A stretch of DNA of 64,000 nucleotides from Halomonas alkalicola (GCF_030704205.1 NZ_CP131913.1:3410001-3474000); one strand, 5' to 3'; counted from the stretch's first letter, positions 9,277-17,774 are shown. Translations and numbers: made by a program. Notes: generated from the sequence alone by a model not told the origin.

Positions 9277-10101
9277 ATGAACATGGTAACCAGCACCCCG
9301 GTACCCACCGGCCTCGGCGAGAGCCGGACCAGCAAGGCCTCCGATCGCATCAAGATGCGCGCCCGCGGCGTCAAGGTGCACTACGGCGAGACCGAGGCGC
9401 TCCACGGCATCGACGTGGACATCTTCGAGAACGAGGTGGTGGCCTTCATCGGCCCCTCGGGCTGCGGCAAGTCGACCTTCCTGCGCTGCCTCAACCGCAT
9501 GAACGACACCATCCCGGGCTGCCGGGTGGAGGGCGAGGTGACCCTGGAGGGCCAGGACATCTACGCCCCCAACCTCGACGTGCTGCTGCTGCGGGCCCAG
9601 GTGGGGATCGTCTTCCAGAAGCCCAACCCCTTCCCCAAGTCGATCTACGAGAACATCGCCTACGGGCCGCGCCTGCACGGCCTCGCCCGGCGCAAGGCGG
9701 AGCTCGATGACATCGTCGAGAGCAGCCTGCGCAAGGCGGGGCTCTGGGAGGAGGTCAAGGACCGCCTCGACCAGCCTGGCACCGGGCTCTCCGGCGGCCA
9801 GCAGCAGCGCCTGTGCATCGCGAGGACCATCGCGATCAGCCCCGAGGTGATCCTGATGGACGAGCCCTGCTCGGCCCTGGACCCTATCGCCACGGCGAAG
9901 ATCGAGCAGCTCATCGACGAGCTCTCCGACAGCTACACCATCGTCATGGTGACCCACAACATGCAGCAGGCCGCGCGCGTCGCCGACCGCACCGCCTTCT
10001 TTCACATGGGCGACCTGGTGGAGGTCGACAAGACCGACAGGATCTTCACCAACCCCAGTAACCAGCGCACCCACGACTACATCACCGGGCGCTTCGGCTG
10101 A
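9277..10101 (+). CDS. pstB: Phosphate ABC transporter ATPase PstB
   Basis: 274 aa. Walker [10 protein letters not shown] at residues 59-67, ABC signature LSGGQQQR near residue 170, Walker [14 protein letters not shown] after it, and the switch His in VTHNMQQA. The [12 protein letters not shown] and [18 protein letters not shown] segments are diagnostic of PstB. It energises phosphate import through PstCA on the cytoplasmic face. Last gene of the cluster: phoU, which usually follows, is absent here, and an ArsR-type gene lies 184 bp downstream. Confidence 0.95.
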   Translation: MNMVTSTPVPTGLGESRTSKASDRIKMRARGVKVHYGETEALHGIDVDIFENEVVAFIGPSGCGKSTFLRCLNRMNDTIPGCRVEGEVTLEGQDIYAPNLDVLLLRAQVGIVFQKPNPFPKSIYENIAYGPRLHGLARRKAELDDIVESSLRKAGLWEEVKDRLDQPGTGLSGGQQQRLCIARTIAISPEVILMDEPCSALDPIATAKIEQLIDELSDSYTIVMVTHNMQQAARVADRTAFFHMGDLVEVDKTDRIFTNPSNQRTHDYITGRFG

Positions 10102-10285
10102 GGAGGGTGGCACCCTGGCGGCGCTGCAGGCGTTAGGCATTCCGGTAGCGGGGCTGGCCAGCGACGGCGAGGATCCGCCCGCGCTGCGTCGGCCCGCCTG
10201 AGCCATCGCGACCTCCCCGGTTGCTGTCGACCCGGTGGGCTTTGGCGTAGGATTGATCTTTTGGAACCCCCCTACGAGGAACGCT
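10102..10285. other. Intergenic stretch between pstB and the ArsR gene; possible gene-tail relic
   Basis: No complete gene is seen. A short + strand reading from about 10111 to 10202, LAALQALGIPVAGLASDG and on to a TGA, has coding-like composition and may be the tail of a decayed gene, but it is too short to assign. No convincing pstB terminator was found. The promoter of the ArsR gene should lie in the right half. Confidence 0.3.
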
Positions 10286-10639
10286 TTGATTGCTCTCGAA
10301 CCCGCTCGCCTGCTCAAGTGCCTGGGCGACGACACTCGCCTGCTGGTCACCCTGCTGATCCATCGGGAGGGCGAGCTGTGCGTCTGCGAGATGACCCATG
10401 CGCTGGGCGCGTCGCAGCCCAAGGTGTCGCGGCACCTGGCCCAGCTGCGTGCCTGCGAGCTGCTCAGCGATCGCCGCGAGGGGCAGTGGGTCTACTATCG
10501 CCTGGCCGAGGGGCTACCGGCGTGGGTCGAGGCGGTGCTCGTCGCCGCGCAGCAGGGCGAGGCCGCGCGGCTCGCCCTGCTGCAGCAGCGCCTGGCGGGG
10601 ATGGGCAATCGGCCGGAGCGGTGTGCCACGCTGTGCTGA
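10286..10639 (+). CDS. ArsR/SmtB-family metalloregulator
   Basis: 117 aa, with a winged helix-turn-helix of the ArsR type: the metal-site helix reads ELCVCEMTHALG (the CxC pair matches the As(III)-binding CVC of ArsR), then ASQPKVSRHLAQLR as recognition helix and a wing ending WVYYRL. The C terminus carries two more Cys (ERCATLC). Start set at TTG 10286 because GAGGA lies 5 bases upstream. It likely represses its own promoter until As(III) or a similar ion binds. No intact arsenic resistance gene follows; a possible permease relic is on the opposite strand immediately downstream. Confidence 0.85.
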   Translation: MIALEPARLLKCLGDDTRLLVTLLIHREGELCVCEMTHALGASQPKVSRHLAQLRACELLSDRREGQWVYYRLAEGLPAWVEAVLVAAQQGEAARLALLQQRLAGMGNRPERCATLC

Positions 10640-10712
10640 TCAGGCCTTCCGTGAGGCGCCTCTACCGTAGGCGATAAAGAAGATCAGCACCGTCTGGATG
10701 ATCATCGGGGAC
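10640..10712 (-). pseudogene. Possible C-terminal relic of a membrane permease (ACR3-like?)
   Basis: Read on the minus strand, the segment gives SPMIIQTVLIFFIAYGRG followed by a short tail and a TGA at 10640-10642. This is a single hydrophobic helix resembling the IQTxLIFxIAY helix I recall from ACR3 arsenite permeases. The resemblance plus the adjacent arsR-like gene suggest a deleted arsenic operon, but the match is short and the orientation is opposite to arsR. Tentative. Confidence 0.25.
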
Positions 10713-10796
10713 CCTACACCTAGCAGGCTTTGCCCTTCCCACCGATAACCTCCCCGGGCCTGCTATCATGCAGCCTCCTGACGCTGAGGATGCCCC

Positions 10797-11420
10797 GTGA
10801 CCACCAGCCCGACCCTGCGACTCGACGGCATCGGCATCGGCACGCTATCGGCCGTGTCGCTGAGCGTCGCCGCCGGCGACATCCATTGCCTCTCCGGCCC
10901 CAGCGGCTCCGGCAAGAGCCGGCTGCTGCGCGCCGTGGCCGACCTCGAGCCCCATGCCGGCCAGGTGTGGCTGGGGGAGGTCGCCCAGTCGTCGTTGCCT
11001 GCCCATGCCTGGCGCGCCCGGGTGATGCTGGTGCCGGCGGAGAGCCAGTGGTGGGCGGACAGCGTCGGCGAGCACCTTCCGGCGTTTCCCGCCGCCGAGG
11101 ACCTGGCGGCGCTGGGTTTCGAGGCGTCTGTGCTGGGCTGGCAGGTGTCACGGCTCTCCTCGGGGGAGAAGCAACGCCTGGCGCTGCTGCGCGCCATCGC
11201 TCAGGGACCTTCGGCGCTGCTGCTCGATGAGCCCACGGCCAACCTCGATGACGCCACCACCCGCCGGGTCGAGGCGTGGCTGATGGGCCATGCCCGTCAG
11301 CGCGGCTGGCCGGTGCTCTGGGTGGCCCACGACCCCGGCCAGATCGCCCGGGTGGCGAGCCGCCACTGGCGGATCGACGGCACCGAGCTCAGGGCAGAGG
11401 AGGTGGCGCCATGGAGGTGA
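10797..11420 (+). CDS. fetA: ABC transporter ATP-binding protein, FetA (YbbL)-like
   Basis: 207 aa from GTG. Walker A GPSGSGKS (residues about 32-39), a Q-loop region, signature LSSGEKQRLALLRA and Walker B ALLLDEPTANLD are all present. The downstream overlapping gene is an UPF0014 (FetB) permease, so this is the ATPase of a two-component exporter. In E. coli FetAB exports iron and protects against peroxide; this role is carried over by homology. The 10-bp overlap with fetB implies translational coupling. Confidence 0.8.
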   Translation: MTTSPTLRLDGIGIGTLSAVSLSVAAGDIHCLSGPSGSGKSRLLRAVADLEPHAGQVWLGEVAQSSLPAHAWRARVMLVPAESQWWADSVGEHLPAFPAAEDLAALGFEASVLGWQVSRLSSGEKQRLALLRAIAQGPSALLLDEPTANLDDATTRRVEAWLMGHARQRGWPVLWVAHDPGQIARVASRHWRIDGTELRAEEVAPWR

Positions 11421-12214
11421 TACCGCTGGCCTGGTGGCAGCTGGCGCTGGCCGCGCTGATGGTGGTGGGGCTGGCCGGCTGTACCGCGGCCCTGCGCCTG
11501 GGGATGAGTCGCAGCCTGCTGATCGCCGCGGCTCGCACCGTGATCCAGCTGGGGCTGATCGGCCTGGTGCTGGAGGCGCTGTTCGCCGCCGAACGGCTGC
11601 TGTGGGTGGTGCTGATGGCGCTGGCCATGCTGCTGATCGCCGGCCGGGAGGTGATGGCGCGTCAGAAGCGGCGCCTGAGCGGCGGCTGGGCCTTCGGGAT
11701 CGGCACCCTGGCGATGTTTCTCTCCTCGTTCACGGTGACCGTGCTAGCCCTCACCGTGATCATCGGCCCCGACCCCTGGTACCGGCCCCAGTACGCCATC
11801 CCGCTGCTGGGGATGCTGCTCGGCAACACCATGACCGGCGTGGCCCTGGCGCTGGATCGCCTCACCGACAGCGCCTGGCGCCAGCGGGCGGTGATCGAGA
11901 ACCGCCTGATGCTCGGCGAGCCCTGGCAGGTGGCGATCGGCGACATCCGCCGCGAGGCGATGCGCAGCGGCCTGATGCCGATGATCAACGCCATGGCCGC
12001 CGCCGGGGTGATCAGCCTGCCCGGCATGATGACCGGCCAGATCCTGGCCGGCACCGCACCGGGACTGGCGGTGAAGTATCAGATCCTGATCATGTTCGCG
12101 ATCACCCTGGGCACCGGTTTCGGCACCCTGGCGGCGGTGGCCGCGGGCAGCCGGCGGCTCTTCGACGACCGCGAGCGGCTGCGTCTCGACCGCCTGGTGG
12201 CGCCGCGGCGCTGA
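11411..12214 (+). CDS. fetB: UPF0014 permease, FetB (YbbM)-like
   Basis: 267 aa, seven or so membrane helices. The motifs RTVIQLGLIG in helix 2, LLGMLLGNTMTGVALALDRL in the middle, and SGLMPMINAMAAAGVISLPGMMTGQILAG near the C terminus are hallmarks of UPF0014. Start at the ATG overlapping fetA by 10 bp with GAGG-rich sequence upstream. It forms the membrane part of the putative iron exporter with the preceding ATPase. Ends next to the convergent hydrolase gene. Confidence 0.82.
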   Translation: MEVIPLAWWQLALAALMVVGLAGCTAALRLGMSRSLLIAAARTVIQLGLIGLVLEALFAAERLLWVVLMALAMLLIAGREVMARQKRRLSGGWAFGIGTLAMFLSSFTVTVLALTVIIGPDPWYRPQYAIPLLGMLLGNTMTGVALALDRLTDSAWRQRAVIENRLMLGEPWQVAIGDIRREAMRSGLMPMINAMAAAGVISLPGMMTGQILAGTAPGLAVKYQILIMFAITLGTGFGTLAAVAAGSRRLFDDRERLRLDRLVAPRR

Positions 12215-12988
12215 TCAGGGGTGGGAGAGGAACGCCGCCACGATGGCCACGAGTGCTTCGGGGCACTCCCGGTGGGGCACGTGGCCGCAGGGCAGCAGGC
12301 TCGGCGCGGCGGGCCCGGGGGTCCGGGACGCGATGCGCCGGGGCTGGGCCAGGGAGCCGAACTCGTCGTGCTGGCCATGGATCGCCAGGGTCGAGCAGCG
12401 TACCCGCGCCAGGGCGTCGTCCAGGTGCCAGTCGTCGAAGGCCTCGGAGTGCCAGTTGTCGACCCAGCTTCTCAGCACCCACTCGGCCTTGTCGCCGTGG
12501 TAGCGCGCGAGCCGTCGCATCGCGTCCGGCTCGGCGAAGGCCGCCTCCGCCTCGCGGATGCCGGCCAGGGTGCGCGGCTCGAGGAAGGCCTGAGCGGCCA
12601 CGGTGATCAGCTCCTCGCAGCCGTCGGCGTGCCGTCCCGCCGCCTCGATGGCCATGCTGCCGCCCACGCTGTGGCCCAGCGCCACGAAGCGCTCGAGCGC
12701 GAGGCTCTCGCGCAGGGTGGCGAAGGTCCCATTGGCCTCGTCGGCGACGAAGGTGGCCGGCTGGGGGCCGAGACAGGGCGACGACTCGCCGTAGCCGAGC
12801 CGGTCGTAGGCGATCACCTCGCGGCCGCTGGCCTCGGCCAGCCGGTCGGGAAAGCCGCGCCACAGCGCCACGCAGCCCAGCGAGTCGTGCAGCAGCACGA
12901 TGGGGCTCTGCGCCGCCGACGTCGTCTCCGGCCGCCGGCGGACGGCGTGGATGCCGCCCCCCGGGGTCTCTAGGGTGAGGACCTCCAT
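12215..12988 (-). CDS. Alpha/beta-hydrolase
   Basis: 257 aa. The fold is recognisable by the oxyanion strand IVLLHDSLGCVALW, the nucleophile elbow GHSVGG, an acid in IHGQHDEFG and the C-terminal histidine in CGHVPHRECP. The start ATG overlaps the stop of the thiolase gene upstream (ATGA), so it is the last gene of a thiolase-hydrolase operon. Possible roles are ester or thioester hydrolysis linked to the acyl-CoA pathway next door; substrate not determinable. Convergent with fetB. Confidence 0.8.
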   Translation of the reverse strand: MEVLTLETPGGGIHAVRRRPETTSAAQSPIVLLHDSLGCVALWRGFPDRLAEASGREVIAYDRLGYGESSPCLGPQPATFVADEANGTFATLRESLALERFVALGHSVGGSMAIEAAGRHADGCEELITVAAQAFLEPRTLAGIREAEAAFAEPDAMRRLARYHGDKAEWVLRSWVDNWHSEAFDDWHLDDALARVRCSTLAIHGQHDEFGSLAQPRRIASRTPGPAAPSLLPCGHVPHRECPEALVAIVAAFLSHP

Positions 12989-14175
12989 CAGTCGATCAGC
13001 TCGACCGCCACCGCGGTGGCCTCGCCGCCGCCGATGCACAGGCTCGCGATGCCGCGCTTGCCGCCGCGGGTGCGCAGGGCGTGGATCAGGGTGGCGATGA
13101 TGCGCGAGCCGGTGGACCCGATGGGGTGGCCCTGGGCGCAGGCGCCGCCGAAGACGTTGACCTTGTCGTGGGGGATGTCGAGCCCGTCCATGGCCAGCAG
13201 GGTGACCACCGCGAAGGCCTCGTTGATCTCGAACAGGTCGACGTCATCCACGCCCCAGCCGAGCGTCTTCATCAGCTTGTCGATGGCACCCACCGGAGCG
13301 ATGGTGAACTCGCTGGGGTGCTGGGAGTGGGTGCTGTGGCCCAGCATGCGCGCCAGGGGCTTGGCGCCGAGGCGATCCGCCGCTGCCTGGCTGGCCAGGA
13401 TCAGCGCCGAGGCACCGTCGGAGATGGAGCTTGAGTTCGCTGCGGTGATGGTGCCCTCCTTGGCGAAGGCGGGGCGCAGCGAGCGAATCTTGTCCAGCTT
13501 GGCCTGGAAGGGCTGCTCGTCGTGGCTCACCACGCTCTCGCCTTGGCGGGTGGTGACGGTGACCGGGGCCATCTCGGCGTCCAGGTGACCGGCATTGGTG
13601 GCCGCCATGGCGCGCTCCAGCGAGGCGATGGCGAAGTCGTCCAGGCGCTCGCGGCTGTAGTCGCGGGCGCTGGCGACGTCCTGGGCGAAGACCCCCATCA
13701 GCTTGCCGGTTTCGGCGTCCTCCAGGCCGTCGAGGAACATATGGTCCTTCAACTCCCCATGGCCCAGGCGGTAGCCGGTGCGCGCCTTGGTCAGCACATG
13801 GGGGGCGTTGGACATGGACTCCATGCCGCCGGCCAGCATCACCTCGGCGCTGCCGGCGCGGATCAGGTCGTGGGCCAGCATGGTGGCCTTCATGCCGGAG
13901 CCGCACAGCTTGTTGATGGTGGTGGCGCCGATGGCATCGGGAATGCCGGCCTGGCGCATGGCCTGGCGGGCCGGGCCCTGCTTGACGCCGCCGGGCAGCA
14001 CGCAGCCCAGGATGCCCTCGTCGATGCTGGCGGCGTCGATGCCGGCGCGCTCGATGGCGGCGCGGATGGCAACGGCGGCGAGCTCAGGCGCGGTCATGGT
14101 CGACAGGCTGCCGAGCATGCCCCCCATGGGGGTGCGGGCGGCGGAGAGGAAGACGATATCGCTGGAGTGGCTCAT
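12988..14175 (-). CDS. Acetyl-CoA acetyltransferase (thiolase II type)
   Basis: 395 aa. Active-site residues of thiolases are all visible: Cys91 in NKLCGSGMKA, the NEAFAV motif, the His in GHPIGSTGSR and the C-terminal Cys in SLCIGGGEAT. It condenses two acetyl-CoA or cleaves 3-ketoacyl-CoA; biosynthetic versus degradative use cannot be told from sequence, but the neighbouring synthetase, SDR dehydrogenase and acyl-CoA dehydrogenase argue for degradation. GGGAGA lies about 6 bases upstream of the ATG. Divergent from the TetR gene; the intergenic region carries a candidate operator. Confidence 0.9.
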   Translation of the reverse strand: MSHSSDIVFLSAARTPMGGMLGSLSTMTAPELAAVAIRAAIERAGIDAASIDEGILGCVLPGGVKQGPARQAMRQAGIPDAIGATTINKLCGSGMKATMLAHDLIRAGSAEVMLAGGMESMSNAPHVLTKARTGYRLGHGELKDHMFLDGLEDAETGKLMGVFAQDVASARDYSRERLDDFAIASLERAMAATNAGHLDAEMAPVTVTTRQGESVVSHDEQPFQAKLDKIRSLRPAFAKEGTITAANSSSISDGASALILASQAAADRLGAKPLARMLGHSTHSQHPSEFTIAPVGAIDKLMKTLGWGVDDVDLFEINEAFAVVTLLAMDGLDIPHDKVNVFGGACAQGHPIGSTGSRIIATLIHALRTRGGKRGIASLCIGGGEATAVAVELID

Positions 14176-14302
14176 GGTGATTCTCCCGATGTGGCGTGCG
14201 GTTCCCGATGGAGCCGCCTTGTGATTGTAAGTCGAGATCGCGCGTTGGCCCGCGCTGCGTTGACCCACTGGCGGGGCTGTGCTTTTCTCAGGGTCAACCA
14301 AG

Positions 14303-14320
14303 CAAGCGCTAGTGTAAACG
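14303..14320. promoter_or_regulatory. Candidate TetR-family operator between thiolase and TetR genes
   Basis: CAAGCGCTAG at 14303-14312 followed by TGTAAACG. The exact reverse complement, CTAGCGCTTG, occurs at 15093-15102 in front of the acyl-CoA synthetase gene. A 10-mer shared only by these two promoters, one of them directly upstream of the regulator gene, suggests the binding site of the TetR protein. Confidence 0.45.
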
Positions 14321-14323
14321 TCG

Positions 14324-14902
14324 ATGAATGTAATGAATGAGTCACCGCGCCGCAAGGAACTGACCCGCCAGGCCGCCCAGCTGTTCGTCCAGGAGGGCTT
14401 CGACCGCACCACGGTGCGCATGCTGGCCCAGGAGATGGGCATCAAGTCCGGCAGCCTCTTCCATCATTTCCGCGACAAGCAGGAGATCCTCGCGGCGGTG
14501 ATCGAGGAGGGGACCCAGAATGCCCTGGTCATCGCCCGCGAGGCCCTGGCCCGCTGCGACAGCAGCGCCGACGCCCGGCTGCACGCCATGGCGCGCGCCC
14601 ACCTGGAGACCCTGCTCACAGACCGTAACGCCCACGTGGTAGCGCTCTACGAGTGGCGCCGCCTCGACCCCGATGCCCGCGCCCACCTGAGCCACCTGCG
14701 TGACGCCTACGAGGAGCTCTGGGAGCAGGTGATCGACGAGGCCCTGGCCGAGGGGCTGATCCACGGCGACCGCTTCCTGGTGTCGCGCTTCGTGATGGGC
14801 GCGCTCAACTGGACGGTGCGCTGGTACGACCCCGCAGGGCCTCGCACCCCCGACGACCTGGCCGACGAGCTGGTGGCGATGATCACCCGTCGTCCCGCCT
14901 GA
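14324..14902 (+). CDS. TetR/AcrR-family transcriptional regulator
   Basis: 192 aa. The N-terminal DNA-binding domain (residues about 8-60) has the typical helix-turn-helix GFDRTTVRMLAQEMGIKSGSLFHHFRDKQEIL. The remainder is a helical ligand domain. The gene is flanked by genes of acyl-CoA metabolism, so an acyl-CoA is the plausible ligand. It is divergent from the thiolase gene and about 275 bp upstream of the acyl-CoA synthetase operon; shared 10-mers in both promoters are its likely operators. Confidence 0.87.
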   Translation: MNVMNESPRRKELTRQAAQLFVQEGFDRTTVRMLAQEMGIKSGSLFHHFRDKQEILAAVIEEGTQNALVIAREALARCDSSADARLHAMARAHLETLLTDRNAHVVALYEWRRLDPDARAHLSHLRDAYEELWEQVIDEALAEGLIHGDRFLVSRFVMGALNWTVRWYDPAGPRTPDDLADELVAMITRRPA

Positions 14903-14916
14903 GCCGCTCACCGCGC

Positions 14917-14976
14917 TTCCTCGCCGCCCCTTTCCTCGCCGCCCCTTTCCTCGCCGCCCCTTTCCTCGCCGCCCCT
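14917..14976 (+). repeat. Four perfect tandem copies of a 15-bp unit
   Basis: The unit TTCCTCGCCGCCCCT repeats four times without mismatch, followed by a fifth partial copy. It begins 15 bp after the TetR stop codon. On the minus strand it reads as G/A-rich AGGGGCGGCGAGGAA. No terminator-like hairpin is evident; it looks like slippage-prone spacer sequence. Confidence 0.9.
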
Positions 14977-15092
14977 TTCCTGCCCGCCGCCGTCCGTCCC
15001 CGAGCCGCCCTCCGGCGGCTCGCTCGACCATGGTCTAGTCGCTTCACGAACGCCCGCTCTTGCCCTGTTCGCGAGGAGTCGCTAGCTTGGAC

Positions 15093-15123
15093 CTAGCGCT
15101 TGATAGGTTGACGCTTACGTTAA
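15093..15123. promoter_or_regulatory. Candidate operator/promoter of the acyl-CoA operon
   Basis: CTAGCGCTTG (15093-15102) is the exact reverse complement of the site in front of the TetR gene. Six bases downstream TTGACG and CGTTAA form an imperfect inverted repeat around CTTA (15108-15123). Both lie 55-85 bp upstream of the acyl-CoA synthetase start. Confidence 0.45.
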
Positions 15124-15177
15124 CTGAATCTATCCAGAGAGCCTACAACAACCATAAACCGCCAGATGAGGACCGTC

Positions 15178-16851
15178 ATGAGCCCGCAAGCGAGCCTGCC
15201 CGACTATCGCGCCTACCTCGAGACCTTCTCCGTCGATGAGATGATCGCCCGCCTGGACGATCACCGTGACGGCAAGGCCAACGCCTTCGAATCCTGCTGC
15301 GGGCGCCACCTGCGCGCCGGCCGCGGCGATGTGCTGGCGCTGGTCCAGGAGGACACCCAGGGCAACGTCAACACCCTGACCTACGCCGAGCTGGAGGCCG
15401 AGAGCGCTCGGCTCGCCGGCTGGTTCGCCGAGCAGGGCCTGGGGGTGGGCGATCGCATCGCCTGCATGCTGCCGCGCTCCCCGCAGCTGCTGGTGGCGGT
15501 GCTGGCCACCTGGCGCATCGGCGCCGTCTACCAGCCGCTGTTCACCGCCTTCGGCCCGGATGCCGTGGACTACCGCCTGGGCCGCGCCGACACCAAGCTG
15601 GTGATCACCGATCACGCCAACCGCTTCAAGTTCGACGGCCTGACCCAGTGCCCGCCGGTGCTGGCGGTGGGTGGCCCGGACGCCGACCACCCAGGCGACC
15701 TGGACTGGGCCGATGCGCTGGCCCACTCGCCGATCGCGGCCAATCCGCCGCGCCTGGGTCGCGACGCGCCCTTCCTGCAGATGTTCACCTCCGGCACCGT
15801 GGGCAAGCCCAAGGGGGTGGCGGTGCCGCTGGCCGCCATGACCGCCTTCGCCCTCTACATGGAGCTGGCCGTGGACCTGCGCGAGAGCGACCGCTTCTGG
15901 AACATGGCCGACCCGGGCTGGGCCTACGGCCTCTACTACGCCATCGCCGGGCCCCTGCTGCTGGGGGTGACCACCCACTTCTGCGAGGCGGGCTTCAGCG
16001 CCGAAGGGGCACTCGCCTTCATGAAGCGCCACCGCATCACCAACTTCGCCGCCGCGCCCACCGCCTATCGCCTGATGAAGGCCTCGGGGCTGTTCGACAA
16101 CGCCCACGAGACGCTGTCGCTGCGCGCCGCGAGCTCCGCCGGCGAGCCGCTCAACACCGAGGTGGTGACCTGGGTGGAGCGCTCCCTGGGCTGCCCGGTC
16201 ATGGACCACTACGGCCAGACCGAGACCGGCATGACCTGCAACAACCACCACGCCCTCGACCATCCCAAGCACGTCGGCGCCATGGGCGTGCCGATGCCGG
16301 GCTACCGCCTGGCGATCCTCGACGCTGAGTACAACGAGCTGCCCCCGGGCGAGCCGGGCGTGCTGGCGGTGGACATCAAGAACTCCCCGGCGCACTTCTT
16401 CGCCGGCTACACCTGGCAGGAGAAGCACCCCTTCGCCGAGGGCTACTACCTGACCGGTGACGTGGTGATCAGAAACGAGGACGGCACCTTCCAGTTCGCC
16501 GGCCGTGACGACGACATCATCACCACCGCCGGCTACCGGGTCGGGCCCACCGACGTGGAGAACAGCGTGATGACCCATCCGGCGGTGGCCGAGTCCGCCG
16601 CCGTGGGCCAGCCCGACGAGATCCGCGGCGAGATCATCAAGTCCTACGTGGTGCTGCGCGAGGGCTTCGAGGCAAGCGAGCAGCTGGCCGACGAGATCCG
16701 CCAGCAGGTCCGCGAGCGGCTCTCCACCCACGCCTTCCCGCGGGTGATCGAGTTCGTCGATGAGCTGCCCAAGACCCCGAGCGGCAAGATCCAGCGCTTC
16801 AAGCTGCGTGCCGATGCCGTCGAAAAGGCCGACGCGGCGCCGGCCAAGTAA
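15178..16851 (+). CDS. AMP-forming acyl-CoA synthetase (acetyl/propionyl or medium-chain type)
   Basis: 557 aa. The adenylating-enzyme motifs are clear: P-loop FTSGTVGKPKGV (variant of TSGTTGxPKG), YGQTETG, TGD, GRDDDIITTAGYRVGP hinge and the catalytic lysine in PKTPSGKIQR. It activates a carboxylic acid to its CoA thioester via an acyl-adenylate. Start chosen at ATG 15178 since GAGGA stands 6 bases upstream; an ATG 12 bp earlier is possible. First gene of an apparent operon with the SDR 15 bp downstream. Chain length of the substrate is uncertain. Confidence 0.87.
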   Translation: MSPQASLPDYRAYLETFSVDEMIARLDDHRDGKANAFESCCGRHLRAGRGDVLALVQEDTQGNVNTLTYAELEAESARLAGWFAEQGLGVGDRIACMLPRSPQLLVAVLATWRIGAVYQPLFTAFGPDAVDYRLGRADTKLVITDHANRFKFDGLTQCPPVLAVGGPDADHPGDLDWADALAHSPIAANPPRLGRDAPFLQMFTSGTVGKPKGVAVPLAAMTAFALYMELAVDLRESDRFWNMADPGWAYGLYYAIAGPLLLGVTTHFCEAGFSAEGALAFMKRHRITNFAAAPTAYRLMKASGLFDNAHETLSLRAASSAGEPLNTEVVTWVERSLGCPVMDHYGQTETGMTCNNHHALDHPKHVGAMGVPMPGYRLAILDAEYNELPPGEPGVLAVDIKNSPAHFFAGYTWQEKHPFAEGYYLTGDVVIRNEDGTFQFAGRDDDIITTAGYRVGPTDVENSVMTHPAVAESAAVGQPDEIRGEIIKSYVVLREGFEASEQLADEIRQQVRERLSTHAFPRVIEFVDELPKTPSGKIQRFKLRADAVEKADAAPAK

Positions 16852-16866
16852 CCCAAGGACCCCGAT

Positions 16867-17634
16867 ATGCACGTCAAGGACAATACCTTTCTGATCACCG
16901 GTGCCGCCTCCGGGCTGGGGGCGGCCACCGCCGAGCGTCTGGTCGTCGCGGGCGGCCGGGTGGTGCTCTGCGACCTCTCCGACGCCGTAAAGGCCCACGC
17001 CGAGCGCCTGGGCGACGCCGCCCGGGCGGTGCGCGGCGATGTCACCTCCGGTGACGACATCCAGGCCGCCGTGGACGCCGCCGTCGAACTCAGCGGCGGC
17101 CGCGGCCTCGCCGGTGTGGTGCACTGCGCCGGCGTAGTCAGCGTGGCCAAGCTGGTCGACCGCGAGGGCAACCCCGCCGATCTGGACGCCTACGCCCGCA
17201 CCATCAACATCAACCTGGTGGGCACCTTCAACGTGATGCGCCTGGCCGCCGCCGCCATGGCGAAGAATGCGCCGGGCGAGGAGGGCGAGCGCGGGGTGAT
17301 CATCAACGTCGCCTCCATCGCCGCCATGGACGGCCAGGTGGGGCAGTGCGCCTACAGCGCCTCCAAGGCCGGCGTGGTGGGCATGAGCCTGCCCGCGGCC
17401 CGGGAGCTCTCGCGCCACGGCGTGCGGGTGATGGCCATCGCCCCCGGGGTGTTCGAGACCCCGATGATGAGCGAGATCCCCGACGAGGCGGCTCAGGCCC
17501 TGGCCGCCGCCGTGCCCTTCCCCAAGCGGCTCGGCCGGCCCGAGGAGTTCGCCCGCCTGGCCGAGCAGATCATCACCAACGTGATGCTCAACGGTGAGGT
17601 GATCCGCCTCGACGGCGGTATCCGCATGCAGTAG
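16867..17634 (+). CDS. SDR-family 3-hydroxyacyl-CoA dehydrogenase (HSD17B10-like)
   Basis: 255 aa. NAD-binding TGAASGLG at the N terminus, HCAG-type motif, catalytic Ser in INVASIAAMDG and YSASK (Tyr-x-x-x-Lys). The overall pattern, including VAPGVFETPMM-like IAPGVFETPMM and the C-terminal NGEVIRLDGGIRM, matches type II 3-hydroxyacyl-CoA dehydrogenases that act in isoleucine and short-chain fatty acid breakdown. It would oxidise the hydroxyacyl-CoA made between the dehydrogenase and thiolase steps. Located between the synthetase and the acyl-CoA dehydrogenase. Confidence 0.83.
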   Translation: MHVKDNTFLITGAASGLGAATAERLVVAGGRVVLCDLSDAVKAHAERLGDAARAVRGDVTSGDDIQAAVDAAVELSGGRGLAGVVHCAGVVSVAKLVDREGNPADLDAYARTININLVGTFNVMRLAAAAMAKNAPGEEGERGVIINVASIAAMDGQVGQCAYSASKAGVVGMSLPAARELSRHGVRVMAIAPGVFETPMMSEIPDEAAQALAAAVPFPKRLGRPEEFARLAEQIITNVMLNGEVIRLDGGIRMQ

Positions 17635-17680
17635 AAGAGAAATCAAACGAACGCTTGACTCTCGAGGCGGTGGCGGCTAA

Positions 17681-17700
17681 TTTCAAACGCATGTTTGAAA
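17681..17700. promoter_or_regulatory. PsrA-like palindromic operator upstream of the acyl-CoA dehydrogenase gene
   Basis: TTTCAAACGCATGTTTGAAA: two perfect 8-bp arms, TTTCAAAC and GTTTGAAA, around a 4-bp spacer. PsrA/FadR-type TetR regulators of fatty acid oxidation bind CAAAC-N2-4-GTTTG-like palindromes. It lies 75 bp upstream of the chosen start codon, a usual distance for an operator overlapping a promoter. Confidence 0.55.
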
Positions 17701-17774
17701 GCGGCCGCCGCCGCCTTCGCGTCCCTATGACTCGGTGCCCCACGTGGCCCGGCCGTGGAACTGGAGAGATCGAG

